Positions 41,190 to 50,176 of a stretch of 50,610 bases of DNA are shown in pieces (positions within the stretch are counted from its first letter, which is position 1; every line of letters starts with the position of its first letter). Source of the DNA: JACJYC01 sp964558465 (lineage in GTDB: Bacteria > Bacteroidota > Bacteroidia > Chitinophagales > Saprospiraceae); NCBI GenBank assembly GCA_964558465.1, contig CAZLEF010000050.1, forward strand, positions 1-50,610, read 5' to 3'. The notes below the pieces were generated by a model. The model saw only the letters and a list, made by a program, of their open reading frames with translations. It searched no databases and was not told the origin of the DNA. A program made the translations under genes and the position numbers.

Positions 41190-41570
41190 TTAAGCAATAT
41201 GAACAGGGTAATTTGCAAATTTTTCATCATGCGTAAGAATGGGAAGCTTTTCGCAAATTGCTTGTGAAATAATCATTCGATCAAAGGGATCCCCATGATG
41301 ATGCGCAAGAGTTGATATGATTTTATAATGAGAAAAATTAAAGGGTAAAAGAAAAAAAACATTGCGCAGGAGTTCGAATCCAAATTGATCCATGGGTAAC
41401 GAAAGTTTTAGTTTTCCAAGACTGACTTTTATAAAAAGCTCCCACAATGAAGCGTGACTTACATATAATTCATTTTTAGGATCATTAAGGATAGCGGAAT
41501 CTTTTTGAGTGAGAATAGGGTTATTTTCGCCGTGCCAAATTAGAATATGAGTATCAATGATATATTTCAT
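41190..41570 (-). CDS. PIN-domain toxin (VapC-like)
   Basis: This is a 126-residue PIN protein. Acidic residues are Asp6 (YIIDTHILIWH), Glu44 (SLWELFIKV), Asp94 and Asp97 in HHGDPFDRMIISQA and Asp115 in THDEKF. The HxDPFDRxI block is diagnostic of this PIN subgroup. It probably cleaves RNA when not bound by its antitoxin. The ATG overlaps the antitoxin stop by 4 bases. It is AT-rich relative to neighbours, and is unrelated in detail to the PIN protein at 5971. Confidence 0.88.
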   Translation of the reverse strand: MKYIIDTHILIWHGENNPILTQKDSAILNDPKNELYVSHASLWELFIKVSLGKLKLSLPMDQFGFELLRNVFFLLPFNFSHYKIISTLAHHHGDPFDRMIISQAICEKLPILTHDEKFANYPVHIA

Positions 41571-41779
41571 ACTGGCATGTATTCTTCAAATCCTGGAGGC
41601 GTATCATCGAAATCCGGGGCTACGTATAAAATATACTCCTTCCCCCATCCGGCCTGGCGTTTTTTATCCTTGTCAATAAGTGAGTTTTGTTTGAGAATTA
41701 ACAAGGACTCAAGTAGATTAACATTCTTTAAACTGCTTATCCAGTTAATTAATTCTAATTTGGTTGCATCAGCACTCAT
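41567..41779 (-). CDS. Putative antitoxin of the second PIN module
   Basis: This is a 70-residue protein from the ATG at 41779 (an earlier in-frame ATG at 41812 would lie upstream of the promoter box). The N-terminus is a predicted helical pair (ADATKLELINWISSLKNVNLLESLLILKQ) of the kind found in small antitoxins before PIN genes. The C-terminus is an extended, acidic, Pro/Gly-rich tail (FDDTPPGFEEYMPV) suited to blocking a nuclease site. It overlaps the toxin gene by 4 bases. A palindrome at the promoter is a likely autoregulatory site. Confidence 0.7.
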   Translation of the reverse strand: MSADATKLELINWISSLKNVNLLESLLILKQNSLIDKDKKRQAGWGKEYILYVAPDFDDTPPGFEEYMPV

Positions 41780-41798
41780 ATTAAAAGTATAATTTGTA

Positions 41799-41820
41799 CA
41801 AAAATAATACAAATATTTGT
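41799..41820 (-). promoter_or_regulatory. TA promoter box with overlapping palindrome
   Basis: On the reverse strand TATTTTTG (41806-41799) matches TAnnTTTG perfectly, 19 bases before the antitoxin ATG at 41779. Immediately upstream, ACAAATATTTGT (41809-41820) is a perfect 12-base palindrome. Toxin-antitoxin complexes often repress by binding such sites. Confidence 0.5.
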
Positions 41821-41874
41821 TTTAGGCAAAATCTTTGAATAAATTTACCTTAGCCCCAACCAATCGCCATCCAC

Positions 41875-43632
41875 ATGATCCGCCTGACCGTTTTCCTGTT
41901 GTTCGCCATTTGCGCCATCCCGGCATTTTCCCAAAAAAAGGACTTCACCACCCCGTTCGAAAAAGACCCGTCCGCCACGGCCACCTACTTCGAAACCATC
42001 GGTTTTTATCAAAAACTCGCGTCGGCCTACCCCCAGTTGAAACTAACCGAATGGGGAATGACAGACGCCGGGTACCCCCTGCACACCGCCGTCCTGTCGT
42101 TTGACAAGGTATTCGACCCCGCAAAAGCAAAAAAATTGGATAAACGCATCCTGCTGATCAACAACGCCATCCACCCCGGCGAACCGGAAGGGGTAGACGC
42201 CACCATGATGCTCGTCCGGGATATTCTGCAAAAACCGGACCTCCGGCCGTACCTCAAAAACCTCGTCCTGGTCGTCATCCCGTTTTACAATATCGACGGC
42301 GGGCTCAACCGCGGGCCGTACAGCCGGGCCAACCAGAACGGCCCCAAGGCCTACGGCTTCCGGGGTAACGCCAAAAACCTGGACCTCAACCGGGATTTTA
42401 TCAAATGCGACTCCAAAAACGCGCAGACCTTCAACCAGATCTTCAATTACTGGCAACCCGATATTTTTATCGATAACCATACTTCCAACGGCGCCGATTA
42501 TTCCTATACCCTGACTATGCTGGCCACCCAGCAGGACAAACTCGACCCCGCCCTGGGCGCCTACCTGGAAAAGGACCTCCTGCCCCGCCTCTACGCCGAT
42601 ATGAAGGCCCGCAACTGGGAAATATGCCCCTATGTCAACAATTTCCAGGACACCCCCGACAAAGGCATTTTCGGATTTTACGACATGCCCCGCTATTCCT
42701 CGGGTTATGCAGCCCTGCACCATTGCATCGGCTTTGTGCCCGAAACCCATATGCTCAAACCCTTCCCACAGCGGGTGCAGGTCACCTATACCTTTATGGA
42801 GGTCATGATCCGGGTGATGGACGAGCAGGCCGGCATGATCGGAAAAATCCGCGCCGAAGCCATCCAACGTACCCTGACCCGCGATTCTTTCCCCCTGGAT
42901 TGGGCCATCGACCGCACCCAGGTGGATACTATCCTTTTCAAAGGGTACGAAGGCAGGTACAAACCCAGCGAAGTGACCGGGGCCCCGCGTCTCTGGTACG
43001 ACCGGTCGGCGCCTTTCGAACGCAAAACACCATATTGGAATACCCTCGTACCCACCAAAAACGTGGCCAAACCCCGGGCGTACCTCATCCCGCAGGCCTA
43101 TGCCGAAGTCATACAGCGCTTGCAATGGAACGGGGTAAAACTCCAGCGTCTGACGGAGGATATCGAACCCGAACTTGAAATGTATTCCATCGTCAATTAC
43201 AAAACCCGCAACGCCTACGAAGGCCATTATCTGCACCACAGCGTAGAGCTGGAAAAACGGAAAATGCACTGGCGCTTCCGCAAAGGAGATTATGTGGCCT
43301 TTACCAATCAACCCGCCAACCGCTACCTTGTGGAAACGCTGGAACCGGAAGGGCCCGACAGCTTTTTTGCCTGGAATTTCTTCGAAGCCATCCTCGACCA
43401 GAAGGAATATTTTTCCGGGTATGTATTCGAAGACCTGGCTGCCGAATTCCTCAAAAACCACCCGCAGGTAAGGGAAAAGCTGGAAGCCAAAAAGAAAGAG
43501 GATTCCAAGTTTGCCGAAAGCCCGCGCGCCATGCTGGATTGGGTGTATCGCCAAACGCCGTATTTTGAGCCGACGTTGAACCTTTATCCTGTCGGGCGTT
43601 TGATGGCGGATATTCAACTGCCGGCGCGTTAA
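41875..43632 (+). CDS. M14 family zinc carboxypeptidase
   Basis: This is a 585-residue protein with a signal peptide (IRLTVFLLFAICAIPAFSQ). Zinc ligands fit the M14 pattern: His100 and Glu103 in NAIHPGEPEGVD and His202 in IDNHTSNGADYS. The catalytic Glu is probably in GFVPETHML near residue 290. NLDLNRDF (168-175) is the usual substrate-binding block. The C-terminal 250 residues form an additional domain seen in other Bacteroidota members. It is likely to trim peptides or peptidoglycan-derived peptides in the periplasm or outside the cell. It is divergent from the toxin-antitoxin pair. The region after its stop holds an inverted repeat (43632-43729). Confidence 0.9.
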   Translation: MIRLTVFLLFAICAIPAFSQKKDFTTPFEKDPSATATYFETIGFYQKLASAYPQLKLTEWGMTDAGYPLHTAVLSFDKVFDPAKAKKLDKRILLINNAIHPGEPEGVDATMMLVRDILQKPDLRPYLKNLVLVVIPFYNIDGGLNRGPYSRANQNGPKAYGFRGNAKNLDLNRDFIKCDSKNAQTFNQIFNYWQPDIFIDNHTSNGADYSYTLTMLATQQDKLDPALGAYLEKDLLPRLYADMKARNWEICPYVNNFQDTPDKGIFGFYDMPRYSSGYAALHHCIGFVPETHMLKPFPQRVQVTYTFMEVMIRVMDEQAGMIGKIRAEAIQRTLTRDSFPLDWAIDRTQVDTILFKGYEGRYKPSEVTGAPRLWYDRSAPFERKTPYWNTLVPTKNVAKPRAYLIPQAYAEVIQRLQWNGVKLQRLTEDIEPELEMYSIVNYKTRNAYEGHYLHHSVELEKRKMHWRFRKGDYVAFTNQPANRYLVETLEPEGPDSFFAWNFFEAILDQKEYFSGYVFEDLAAEFLKNHPQVREKLEAKKKEDSKFAESPRAMLDWVYRQTPYFEPTLNLYPVGRLMADIQLPAR

Positions 43633-43729
43633 TCAGGTTGGGTGGTTTATACCGCGCGTCGCACGTCCAAGGCGTGAGTTGAATGCCATGCACAATGATG
43701 GATATGGCGCGAACTTCTGTCAACCTGAT
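43632..43729. other. Inverted repeat after the carboxypeptidase gene
   Basis: ATCAGGTTG (43632-43640) and CAACCTGAT (43721-43729) are perfect 9-base inverted repeats about 80 bases apart. The interval contains CGCACGTCCAAGGCGTGAG, similar to the hairpin at 50564. This may be a small mobile or repeat-derived structure. Confidence 0.35.
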
Positions 43730-43814
43730 CGGTAATTGTCTGGCAACAACGGTGATAGCCAGGTGGGAGGGAGAGGCCGACTTTTAAAGAGAGGGGATAA
43801 ACGCAATTGTTTTC

Positions 43815-44336
43815 CTATTCTGCCAGGCGCTTCGCAAAATCCCGCAAAACCTTTTCAGCCCGCTTTTTGCCAATGCCTGTACGGGATTGACGGAAGGAGT
43901 AAGTGGCAACCGGCATTCCCGTTTGGATGTCAATCACCGAAGCGTTAAAGTCGGAAAAGACCAATCGCGTCAACGACGGCCTTTCCACATATTGGAACCT
44001 GACCACAAAGTCACTGGGTTTGGCGTCAAAAAGCTCCAGTTTGACCCATTGATATCGCGGGTTCTGAAAGGTGGTGTCCAATGTGGAAACAGTGACGTAA
44101 TCGCTCACCTGCCGGGTCCGGATCTCATTATCCAAAATCAGTTTAAAACCTTGTTCCAGCAGGTAGGTCTCCAGTTTCCCGAGTACGATGTCTTCCGTGT
44201 TAACGGCGGTTACTTTGTAACTGGCCTTCTTGTCGATCGCCCCAGGTTTCGTAAAAACCGTTTCTGAAGCGGAGATGCAGGAACTTAATCCCGCAGACAA
44301 GACCAAAGCTGAGAGAACGAGCCATTTGTTTTTCAT
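43815..44336 (-). CDS. Lipoprotein, unknown function
   Basis: This 173-residue protein has a lipoprotein signal (LVLSALVLSAGLSSC, lipid Cys20). The mature part alternates beta strands and helices (VLGKLETYLLEQGFKLILDNEI, FVVRFQYVERP, VFSDFNASVIDIQTGMPVATYSFRQS) and ends in a basic helix (GKKRAEKVLRDFAKRL). The pattern resembles envelope proteins with a DUF4136- or LpoB-like fold, but no family can be assigned. It is divergent from the PorE-like gene, with 244 bases between their starts. Confidence 0.72.
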   Translation of the reverse strand: MKNKWLVLSALVLSAGLSSCISASETVFTKPGAIDKKASYKVTAVNTEDIVLGKLETYLLEQGFKLILDNEIRTRQVSDYVTVSTLDTTFQNPRYQWVKLELFDAKPSDFVVRFQYVERPSLTRLVFSDFNASVIDIQTGMPVATYSFRQSRTGIGKKRAEKVLRDFAKRLAE

Positions 44337-44580
44337 GCTATAAGGTTTTATGGATAATTAAAAGCAGCTATAAAGCCCCAACTATCCCATTTCCAATATT
44401 TTCCGTTTACCCCTCAATTTTAAGCGTTTTTGCAGGTATATGGTTTTAAAGAAAAGTTAAAAGCCCGGCTCTGCCTCGTTAATCTTTTTAACACCGCCCC
44501 AACCCCAACCCCCCCATAATAATCCTTTCCCGATATAAGTTCTTATTTTGCATGATATTCGGAAAAGACAACGCTTTGGT

Positions 44581-46674
44581 ATGAGATCCATTTATACGTT
44601 TACCGTCATCCTGATCTGCTGCTTTCAACTGGGCGCCCAAAACACCTCCCTGAAAAAAGAGCAGGCAAAAGCCCTGTTTTTCAACGCGAAATACACAGAA
44701 ACGCTGGCTATTCTTTTGGAAACGCGCGCCCTTTTGCGCGACGACAAGGAATGCCGTTTCTGGGCTGCCGTCTGCCATTACCAACTCAACCAGTTGGACC
44801 AGGCGCTGGAAGGCTTTACCGCCCTCACCCAGGAGCGGTCGCCTTACCCGGAATGCTGGCTTTACCTCGGCCATATCTTTCATGCCCGGCACGAATTTGA
44901 AGAGGCTTCCCGGAACTACAAACTTTACCTCCGTACCATCGGCCCCAACCACGCCAACCGGGCAATGGTGGTTGATGCCATCCGGCGGGCTTCCAACGGC
45001 CATGAGTGGCAGTTTCAGCAACCGCTGGCCGTCGTTGAAAACCTGGGCGCCGGGGTCAATACAGCCGGCGACGAATTTGGACCGGTGATCAGCCCCAACC
45101 ACAGCGACCGCCTTTATTTCACCAGTACCCGGCCGGGTAATACAGGTGGAGCCCGCACCCCCGACGGCCGGCCGGATGAAAAAATGGGCCAGTTTTTTGC
45201 CGATATGTTCTCCAGCCGCCTTTCTGCCGGCTCCTGGGGGCAAACTGCACCAATGCATTTTTTGCTCAACAGCCCGCGTCATGAGGTACTGCTCGATTTT
45301 AACCGCACAGGCGATGTGCTCCTTTATTTCAAAGGCTGGGGCTTCGATCAGGGGGAAATGGTGGTGGATACTTTCCGGGATGAAAACGAACGCAGATTCA
45401 GTTCAACCCCTTTTAACGGCCCCCTGGATTTTAATGCCGGCGACGCAATGCCGTTCATATACCAGGATACTTTGTTGCTGTTTGCAAGCCGCAGGCCGGG
45501 CGGACTGGGCGGGTGGGACCTCTACCATAGTACCTGGAAAAACGGCCGGTGGTCGGCGCCGGCCAACCTGGGCGCTCCCGTCAATACGCCCTACGACGAA
45601 GTGACGCCCTTCCTGGCCCGGGATGGCCGTACCTTGTTTTTTAGTTCCAACGACAGCCGGAAAAGCATTGGCGGCCTGGATGTTTTCAAAACGGTGCGCA
45701 ATCAGGAAGATGGATGGGTCCAGCCTTACAACCTTGGCCTGCCGATCAATTCCGCCGGCGACGACGCCTATTTCCGGTTTGCCAAAGACGGCTTCACGGC
45801 CTTTTTTTCTTCATCGCGAAAGGATGGATACGGGCAACGCGACATTTATGCCGCCTATTTCCAGGAATATCAGGAGGAAATGGAGCTGCCGCAGGATTAC
45901 CGGCCCGTTAACAAACCTGTACCGGTGACGCACAATACACAGCCTTCTTTTGAAGAGTCCGTATTGGAGCCGCCGGCCGGAACGAATGAACCCTGGTCAT
46001 TTTCCCTTGTTCTGCCCCCGGACAGCGCTCCGCTTGATGAAAATAACCGTTCGAAACTGGATGAAATTGCCGGCTTGCTGAACCAATACTCCGGCCTCAC
46101 CCTCGTGATCACCGCCTACGCGCCCGAGGGGCGGGCCATCAACAAGGGCCTCTACGCAGCCATCCAAAGGTCAGGCGCCATATCGAAGTACCTTTTGTCC
46201 CAAGGCGTACCTGCTGAAAAACTGTTCACCCGCAGCATCAGCGTACCCGGCGCAAAAGGCTCCGGCCTCCAGGTTGACCTGGGATTCACAGGCGTGGCCG
46301 GTCTGCCCATTGAAGGCCAGGCCCCTGTGGTAGGGGGGGAGGTCTACAAAGCCGGTTATCCGGGGTTGACCGTGAACCGGGCTTTGCATTATAAGATCCA
46401 GGTGGCCTCTTCCAAAGGCGAGATCGGCACCGGTTTTTTGGCCGCTCAACCCGATCCGATGGTGGAAAAAACGCCTGATTTTGCCTTTTTCCGCTATACT
46501 GTCGGCGCGTTCCTTACTTTCCGGGAAGCAGCGGAATACCTGAAAAACATCCAGCAAAAAGGATTTCCGGATGCTTTTATTGTGCCTTATATTTATGGGG
46601 CCAGGGCCGACAAATACCGGGTGAAACGGCATTTGGGGGAGTTTCCGGACCTGGAAAATTATCTGAAAGGATAA
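44581..46674 (+). CDS. PorE-like outer-membrane protein (TPR, PD40 propeller, OmpA-like)
   Basis: The ATG at 44581 gives 697 residues and a signal peptide (SIYTFTVILICCFQLGAQ); an in-frame ATG at 44548 would add a poor leader. Domains in order are TPR-like helices (about 25-130), a PD40/WD40-like propeller (about 155-435; GPVISPNHSDRLYFTSTRPG, PFLARDGRTLFFSSN), and an OmpA-like peptidoglycan-binding domain (about 480-580; NRSKLDEIAGLLNQYSGLTLVITAY). The C-terminal region (about 610-690) has a SPOR-like shape (HYKIQVASSKG, FREAAEYLKNIQQKGFPDAFIV). The first three elements match the T9SS component PorE. It probably links an outer-membrane assembly to peptidoglycan. It could also be one of several PD40-OmpA proteins not in T9SS. 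Confidence 0.85.
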   Translation: MRSIYTFTVILICCFQLGAQNTSLKKEQAKALFFNAKYTETLAILLETRALLRDDKECRFWAAVCHYQLNQLDQALEGFTALTQERSPYPECWLYLGHIFHARHEFEEASRNYKLYLRTIGPNHANRAMVVDAIRRASNGHEWQFQQPLAVVENLGAGVNTAGDEFGPVISPNHSDRLYFTSTRPGNTGGARTPDGRPDEKMGQFFADMFSSRLSAGSWGQTAPMHFLLNSPRHEVLLDFNRTGDVLLYFKGWGFDQGEMVVDTFRDENERRFSSTPFNGPLDFNAGDAMPFIYQDTLLLFASRRPGGLGGWDLYHSTWKNGRWSAPANLGAPVNTPYDEVTPFLARDGRTLFFSSNDSRKSIGGLDVFKTVRNQEDGWVQPYNLGLPINSAGDDAYFRFAKDGFTAFFSSSRKDGYGQRDIYAAYFQEYQEEMELPQDYRPVNKPVPVTHNTQPSFEESVLEPPAGTNEPWSFSLVLPPDSAPLDENNRSKLDEIAGLLNQYSGLTLVITAYAPEGRAINKGLYAAIQRSGAISKYLLSQGVPAEKLFTRSISVPGAKGSGLQVDLGFTGVAGLPIEGQAPVVGGEVYKAGYPGLTVNRALHYKIQVASSKGEIGTGFLAAQPDPMVEKTPDFAFFRYTVGAFLTFREAAEYLKNIQQKGFPDAFIVPYIYGARADKYRVKRHLGEFPDLENYLKG

Positions 46675-46686
46675 ACGAACCGGCCT

Positions 46687-47178
46687 TTATAGTTTTAAAA
46701 ACATAATATACACATCTACCAACCCCAATGCCCTGTGCCGGAACCCGCCGGGCACGGTCCCGATGATCTCAAACCCCAGTTTCTGCCAGAGCCGGACTGC
46801 CGCCGTATTGGTACTCACCACATAATTGAACTGCATGGCGTAATACCCCAATTCACGGGCATAGCGGATGGAATGCTCCCCCAGCGCCTTGCCAACATTC
46901 CTTCCACGGTACCGGGGATCCACCATATAAGCCGCATTGACAATATGGTTGCCGTATCCGGGTTGGTTGTACCGCAGGATGTAAGCGCCTGTAATATTTC
47001 CGTTCTCCTCGGTTACCACAATGGGGTTGTTCAGGTTGATCCAGGTGTGTTCGATCTCTGCCCGGGTCGATTTTTCATCGTACGGGTAGTAAATTCCCTC
47101 ATCGATCACGATTTTAAACATCTTCCAGACGCGTTCCAGGTCGGCTTCCCCGGCCGGACGAATGGACATTTCATTCAT
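46687..47178 (-). CDS. GNAT family N-acetyltransferase
   Basis: This is a 163-residue protein from the ATG at 47178; a longer frame to 47253 begins with a non-native hydrophobic stretch. GNAT motif A is seen in AAYMVDPRYRGRNVGKALGE (acetyl-CoA P-loop RGRNVG, about residues 91-96). Motif B lies around LWQKLGFEIIGTVPGGF. The fold would transfer an acyl group from acyl-CoA to an unknown amine in the cytoplasm. It is convergent with the PorE-like gene, with only 12 bases between stops. Confidence 0.88.
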   Translation of the reverse strand: MNEMSIRPAGEADLERVWKMFKIVIDEGIYYPYDEKSTRAEIEHTWINLNNPIVVTEENGNITGAYILRYNQPGYGNHIVNAAYMVDPRYRGRNVGKALGEHSIRYARELGYYAMQFNYVVSTNTAAVRLWQKLGFEIIGTVPGGFRHRALGLVDVYIMFLKL

Positions 47179-47268
47179 CGGATTCGCAGATTTTTGATGG
47201 ATTATCAGCCAAATGGGTGTCAAAATAAAAAAAAAACGGTTCAAATGGCGCATTAATTAAAAAAAACA

Positions 47269-47276
47269 TACCTTTA
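47269..47276 (+). promoter_or_regulatory. Probable -7 box upstream of glgA
   Basis: TACCTTTA matches TAnnTTTG at five of six defined positions, 28 bases before the ATG of glgA. Confidence 0.35.
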
Positions 47277-47304
47277 AGCAGCGCCAAAATAAAGCCAGCT
47301 TTTT

Positions 47305-48750
47305 ATGAAGATCTTGCACGTAAGCGCAGAATGTTATCCTGCTGCCAAATCCGGAGGTTTGGGTGATGTTGTCGGCGCATTGCCTAAATACCTGACCAAA
47401 TCCGGCATGACATCGGGTGTCGTGATTCCAAAATACCGGCTTAAATGGCTCAATGAGCGGCCTTTTATGCCTGTTTTCAGGGGCGCCGTCCGTTTACACA
47501 ATCAATATTATTCTTTTACGGTTGAACGGGAACAGGGCGATACCCTGGGATTTCCTTTTTTTGCCATCGATATTCCCGGTAAATTCGACCGCCCCGGTAT
47601 TTATGCCGATCCCGGAGGGTACAGTTACGGCGATGAGATCGAGCGTTACCTCTGTTTTCAGCAGGCAGTGCTCCAATGGATCGTTCAGTCCCCCGGTAAA
47701 CCGCAGGTGATCCATTGCCACGACCACCATACCGGCCTTATTCCGTTCATGACCAAATTTTGCCCGGAATTTGAATCCCTTGCCGGAATCCCGACCATGT
47801 TTACCATCCACAATGGCGCCTACCACGGTTCTTTCCGGTGGCAAAACATGTATCTGCTGCCGTTTTTCAGAGCGGAAGCCCGGGGCCTGCTCGATTGGAA
47901 CGACGCCATTAATCCGCTGGCCACCGGCATCAAATGCGCGACCAGGGTGACCACCGTCTCGCCCAGTTACCTGTACGAATTGATGCAGGATTCCAATGGG
48001 CTGGAATGGCTTATCCAGCATGAGATCCACAAGTGCTCAGGGATCATTAACGGTATTGACGCCGCCGTCTGGGATCCGGCCACCGACCATTATATTGCCT
48101 CGCACTTCGATCAGGATGTCGCAGCTTTTAAAAGAACAAATAAAACCGTATTAAACCAACGCTTCAGGCTCGATCTGGGCCTGCCGCTGATCACATTTGT
48201 CGGCAGACTGGTAGGGGAAAAAGGCGCCGATCTGCTTCCGGATCTGATCAGCAGGGTACTGAACAGCGGCATGCAAGTCGCTTTTGCCATCCTCGGTACC
48301 GGCCAGCCCAACCTGCACGAAGCTTTCCGGCAGATGACCTACCAATACCCCGGCAGGTTTGACGCCATTCTCGAATACAACGAAGGGCTGGCCCACCAGT
48401 TGTACGCCGGGTCGGATTACCTCATCATGCCTTCCCGTATAGAACCTTGCGGTTTGAACCAAATGTACGCCATGCGTTACGGTACTTTACCTGTTGTCCG
48501 GTCGGTCGGCGGCCTGCGCGATACCGTGCCCGATATCGGCGAACCCGACGGCAGCGGCCGGGGCATCCGGTTTGATCATTTCAACCTCGACGACGGGTTT
48601 ATGGCCATTTACAGGGCCGCTGAATTCTTTTACAACCATAAAAAGAACTTTGAAATGGTCCGGGAACACATCATGAAGGTCGACTTTTCATGGGAACGTT
48701 CCACACGCGAATACATGGATCTTTATCAGGAAATGACGGAAACTCATTGA
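47305..48750 (+). CDS. glgA: Glycogen synthase GlgA
   Basis: This is a 481-residue GT5 enzyme. The ADP-glucose-binding Lys15 is in AAKSGGLGDV, and the catalytic C-terminal domain has TFVGRLVGEKGADLLPDLI and MPSRIEPCGLNQMYAMRYG with the conserved acidic residue. It extends alpha-1,4-glucan with glucose from ADP-glucose in the cytoplasm. glgC begins 1 base after its stop, so product and substrate enzymes are co-expressed. Length and motif spacing are normal. No branching enzyme or phosphorylase gene is in the window. Confidence 0.95.
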   Translation: MKILHVSAECYPAAKSGGLGDVVGALPKYLTKSGMTSGVVIPKYRLKWLNERPFMPVFRGAVRLHNQYYSFTVEREQGDTLGFPFFAIDIPGKFDRPGIYADPGGYSYGDEIERYLCFQQAVLQWIVQSPGKPQVIHCHDHHTGLIPFMTKFCPEFESLAGIPTMFTIHNGAYHGSFRWQNMYLLPFFRAEARGLLDWNDAINPLATGIKCATRVTTVSPSYLYELMQDSNGLEWLIQHEIHKCSGIINGIDAAVWDPATDHYIASHFDQDVAAFKRTNKTVLNQRFRLDLGLPLITFVGRLVGEKGADLLPDLISRVLNSGMQVAFAILGTGQPNLHEAFRQMTYQYPGRFDAILEYNEGLAHQLYAGSDYLIMPSRIEPCGLNQMYAMRYGTLPVVRSVGGLRDTVPDIGEPDGSGRGIRFDHFNLDDGFMAIYRAAEFFYNHKKNFEMVREHIMKVDFSWERSTREYMDLYQEMTETH

Positions 48751-48751
48751 C

Positions 48752-50113
48752 ATGGCAAAAAAAAATAAAAAAAATGCGCCGGCAGAGGCGCCAATTGTTG
48801 AAGCCAGGAAATACAACAGTATGAAAGCAATAAAAATCAAAATGATCGCCCTGATCCTGGGCGGCGGGGCAGGTTCCCGACTATACCCATTGACAAGCCA
48901 GCGGTCGAAACCCGCCGTTCCGATTGCAGGTAAATACAGGTTGATCGACATTCCGATCTCCAATTGCCTGAATTCGGGCGTCAGGCGGATGTTTGTCGTG
49001 ACCCAGTACAACTCCGCATCCCTCAACCAGCATATCAAAAATACCTACAACTTCGACCTCTTTGGTCACGGGTTTGTTGATATCCTTGCTGCGGAACAGA
49101 CGCCTTCCAGCGACAAATGGTTTCAGGGTACCGCCGACGCCGTCCGGCAATCGATGCACCACCTGAACAACCATGTCTACGACTACGTGCTCATCCTCTC
49201 CGGCGACCAATTGTACCATATGGACCTGGAGGATCTGGCCAACTACCATGTGGGTAAAGACGCTGACCTGACCATTGCCACCATTCCGGTAGTGGACCGG
49301 GACGCGCCGGGCTTCGGCATCATGAAAGTGAATGAGGAAGGAACCATCGAAAAATTCATCGAGAAACCGTCGGCAGATATCCTCGGCGACTGGCGTTCTG
49401 CCGTCGAGGAGAAATACGTCCATCAGGGCCGCCATTACCTGGCATCCATGGGGATCTATGTATTTAAAAGGGAATTTCTTAACCAGTTGTTCGAGGAAAA
49501 CCCCGATGCTACCGATTTTGGCAAGGAGATCATTCCTTACGCCATTGAGAAAGGGCATAAAGTGGCCAGTTATGCCTATGACGGCTATTGGACGGATATC
49601 GGTACGATCCGGTCCTTCTTTGACGCCAATATCGCACTGACCGAGTCGATCCCGCAGTTCGACCTGTTCAATATGGAGCGTCAGATCTATACGCGGCCGC
49701 GCCTCCTGGCGCCTTCCAAAATATTCGGCACCTGGTTCAATCAGGCTATCATAGCGGAAGGGTGTATTATCCACGCCAAAATGATCGAACGATCAGTCAT
49801 CGGGATCCGGTCCAGGATCGGCAACAATACCGAAGTCTCCAACTCGATCGTTATGGGTAACGATTTTTACGAAACCCTGGAGGAAATGGCGCGCCTCAGG
49901 AACAAACCTCCTATGGGGATCGGCGAAGGGTGTTATATCCGGAATGCTATTGTGGATAAAAATGTGCGTATGGGCAACAACGTTCATATCCACGGAAGCG
50001 TCGCCCTGCAGGATACCGAACAGGATACCTATGTCATCCGCGACGGGATCATTGTGATCAAAAAAGGTGCAATCCTTCCGGATGGTACCCGGATTGGGCT
50101 GGGAGCGGGATAG
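48752..50113 (+). CDS. glgC: Glucose-1-phosphate adenylyltransferase GlgC
   Basis: This is a 453-residue enzyme making ADP-glucose from glucose-1-phosphate and ATP, the committed step of glycogen synthesis. The nucleotide-binding loop is LILGGGAGSRLYPLT (about residues 34-48), with Lys in RSKPAVPIAGKYRLID. The glucose-phosphate site FIEKP is present, and the C-terminal left-handed beta-helix includes GEGCYIRNAIVDKNVRMG. The first 23 residues are a Lys/Ala-rich extension; an internal ATG at 48821 would give a more standard N-terminus. The start is 1 base after the glgA stop. A repeat array begins one base after its own stop. Confidence 0.94.
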   Translation: MAKKNKKNAPAEAPIVEARKYNSMKAIKIKMIALILGGGAGSRLYPLTSQRSKPAVPIAGKYRLIDIPISNCLNSGVRRMFVVTQYNSASLNQHIKNTYNFDLFGHGFVDILAAEQTPSSDKWFQGTADAVRQSMHHLNNHVYDYVLILSGDQLYHMDLEDLANYHVGKDADLTIATIPVVDRDAPGFGIMKVNEEGTIEKFIEKPSADILGDWRSAVEEKYVHQGRHYLASMGIYVFKREFLNQLFEENPDATDFGKEIIPYAIEKGHKVASYAYDGYWTDIGTIRSFFDANIALTESIPQFDLFNMERQIYTRPRLLAPSKIFGTWFNQAIIAEGCIIHAKMIERSVIGIRSRIGNNTEVSNSIVMGNDFYETLEEMARLRNKPPMGIGEGCYIRNAIVDKNVRMGNNVHIHGSVALQDTEQDTYVIRDGIIVIKKGAILPDGTRIGLGAG

Positions 50114-50176
50114 GCTGGATGCCCCGATACTGGATGCTAGATGCTGGATGCTAGATACTAGTATCCAGCATCTAAG
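50114..50176. repeat. Stop-proximal heptamer hairpin (GGATGCT/AGATGCT)
   Basis: GGATGCT, AGATGCT, GGATGCT and AGATACT words (50130-50160) face AGTATCCAGCATCT (50158-50171). The arms are complementary. The array covers the gap between the convergent glgC and DUF2853 genes, and the DUF2853 stop codon (TAG) is part of a TAGATGCTGG word. It resembles the array after fdhA. Confidence 0.7.

Noticed and set aside
41366..41382. GTTCGAATCC, resembling a tRNA T-arm
   Set aside because: It lies inside the PIN toxin gene and no acceptor or anticodon arm can be built around it.
42043..43617. 524-codon open frame antisense to the M14 carboxypeptidase
   Set aside because: The sense strand encodes a signal peptide and zinc ligands. 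The antisense frame has no recognisable feature.
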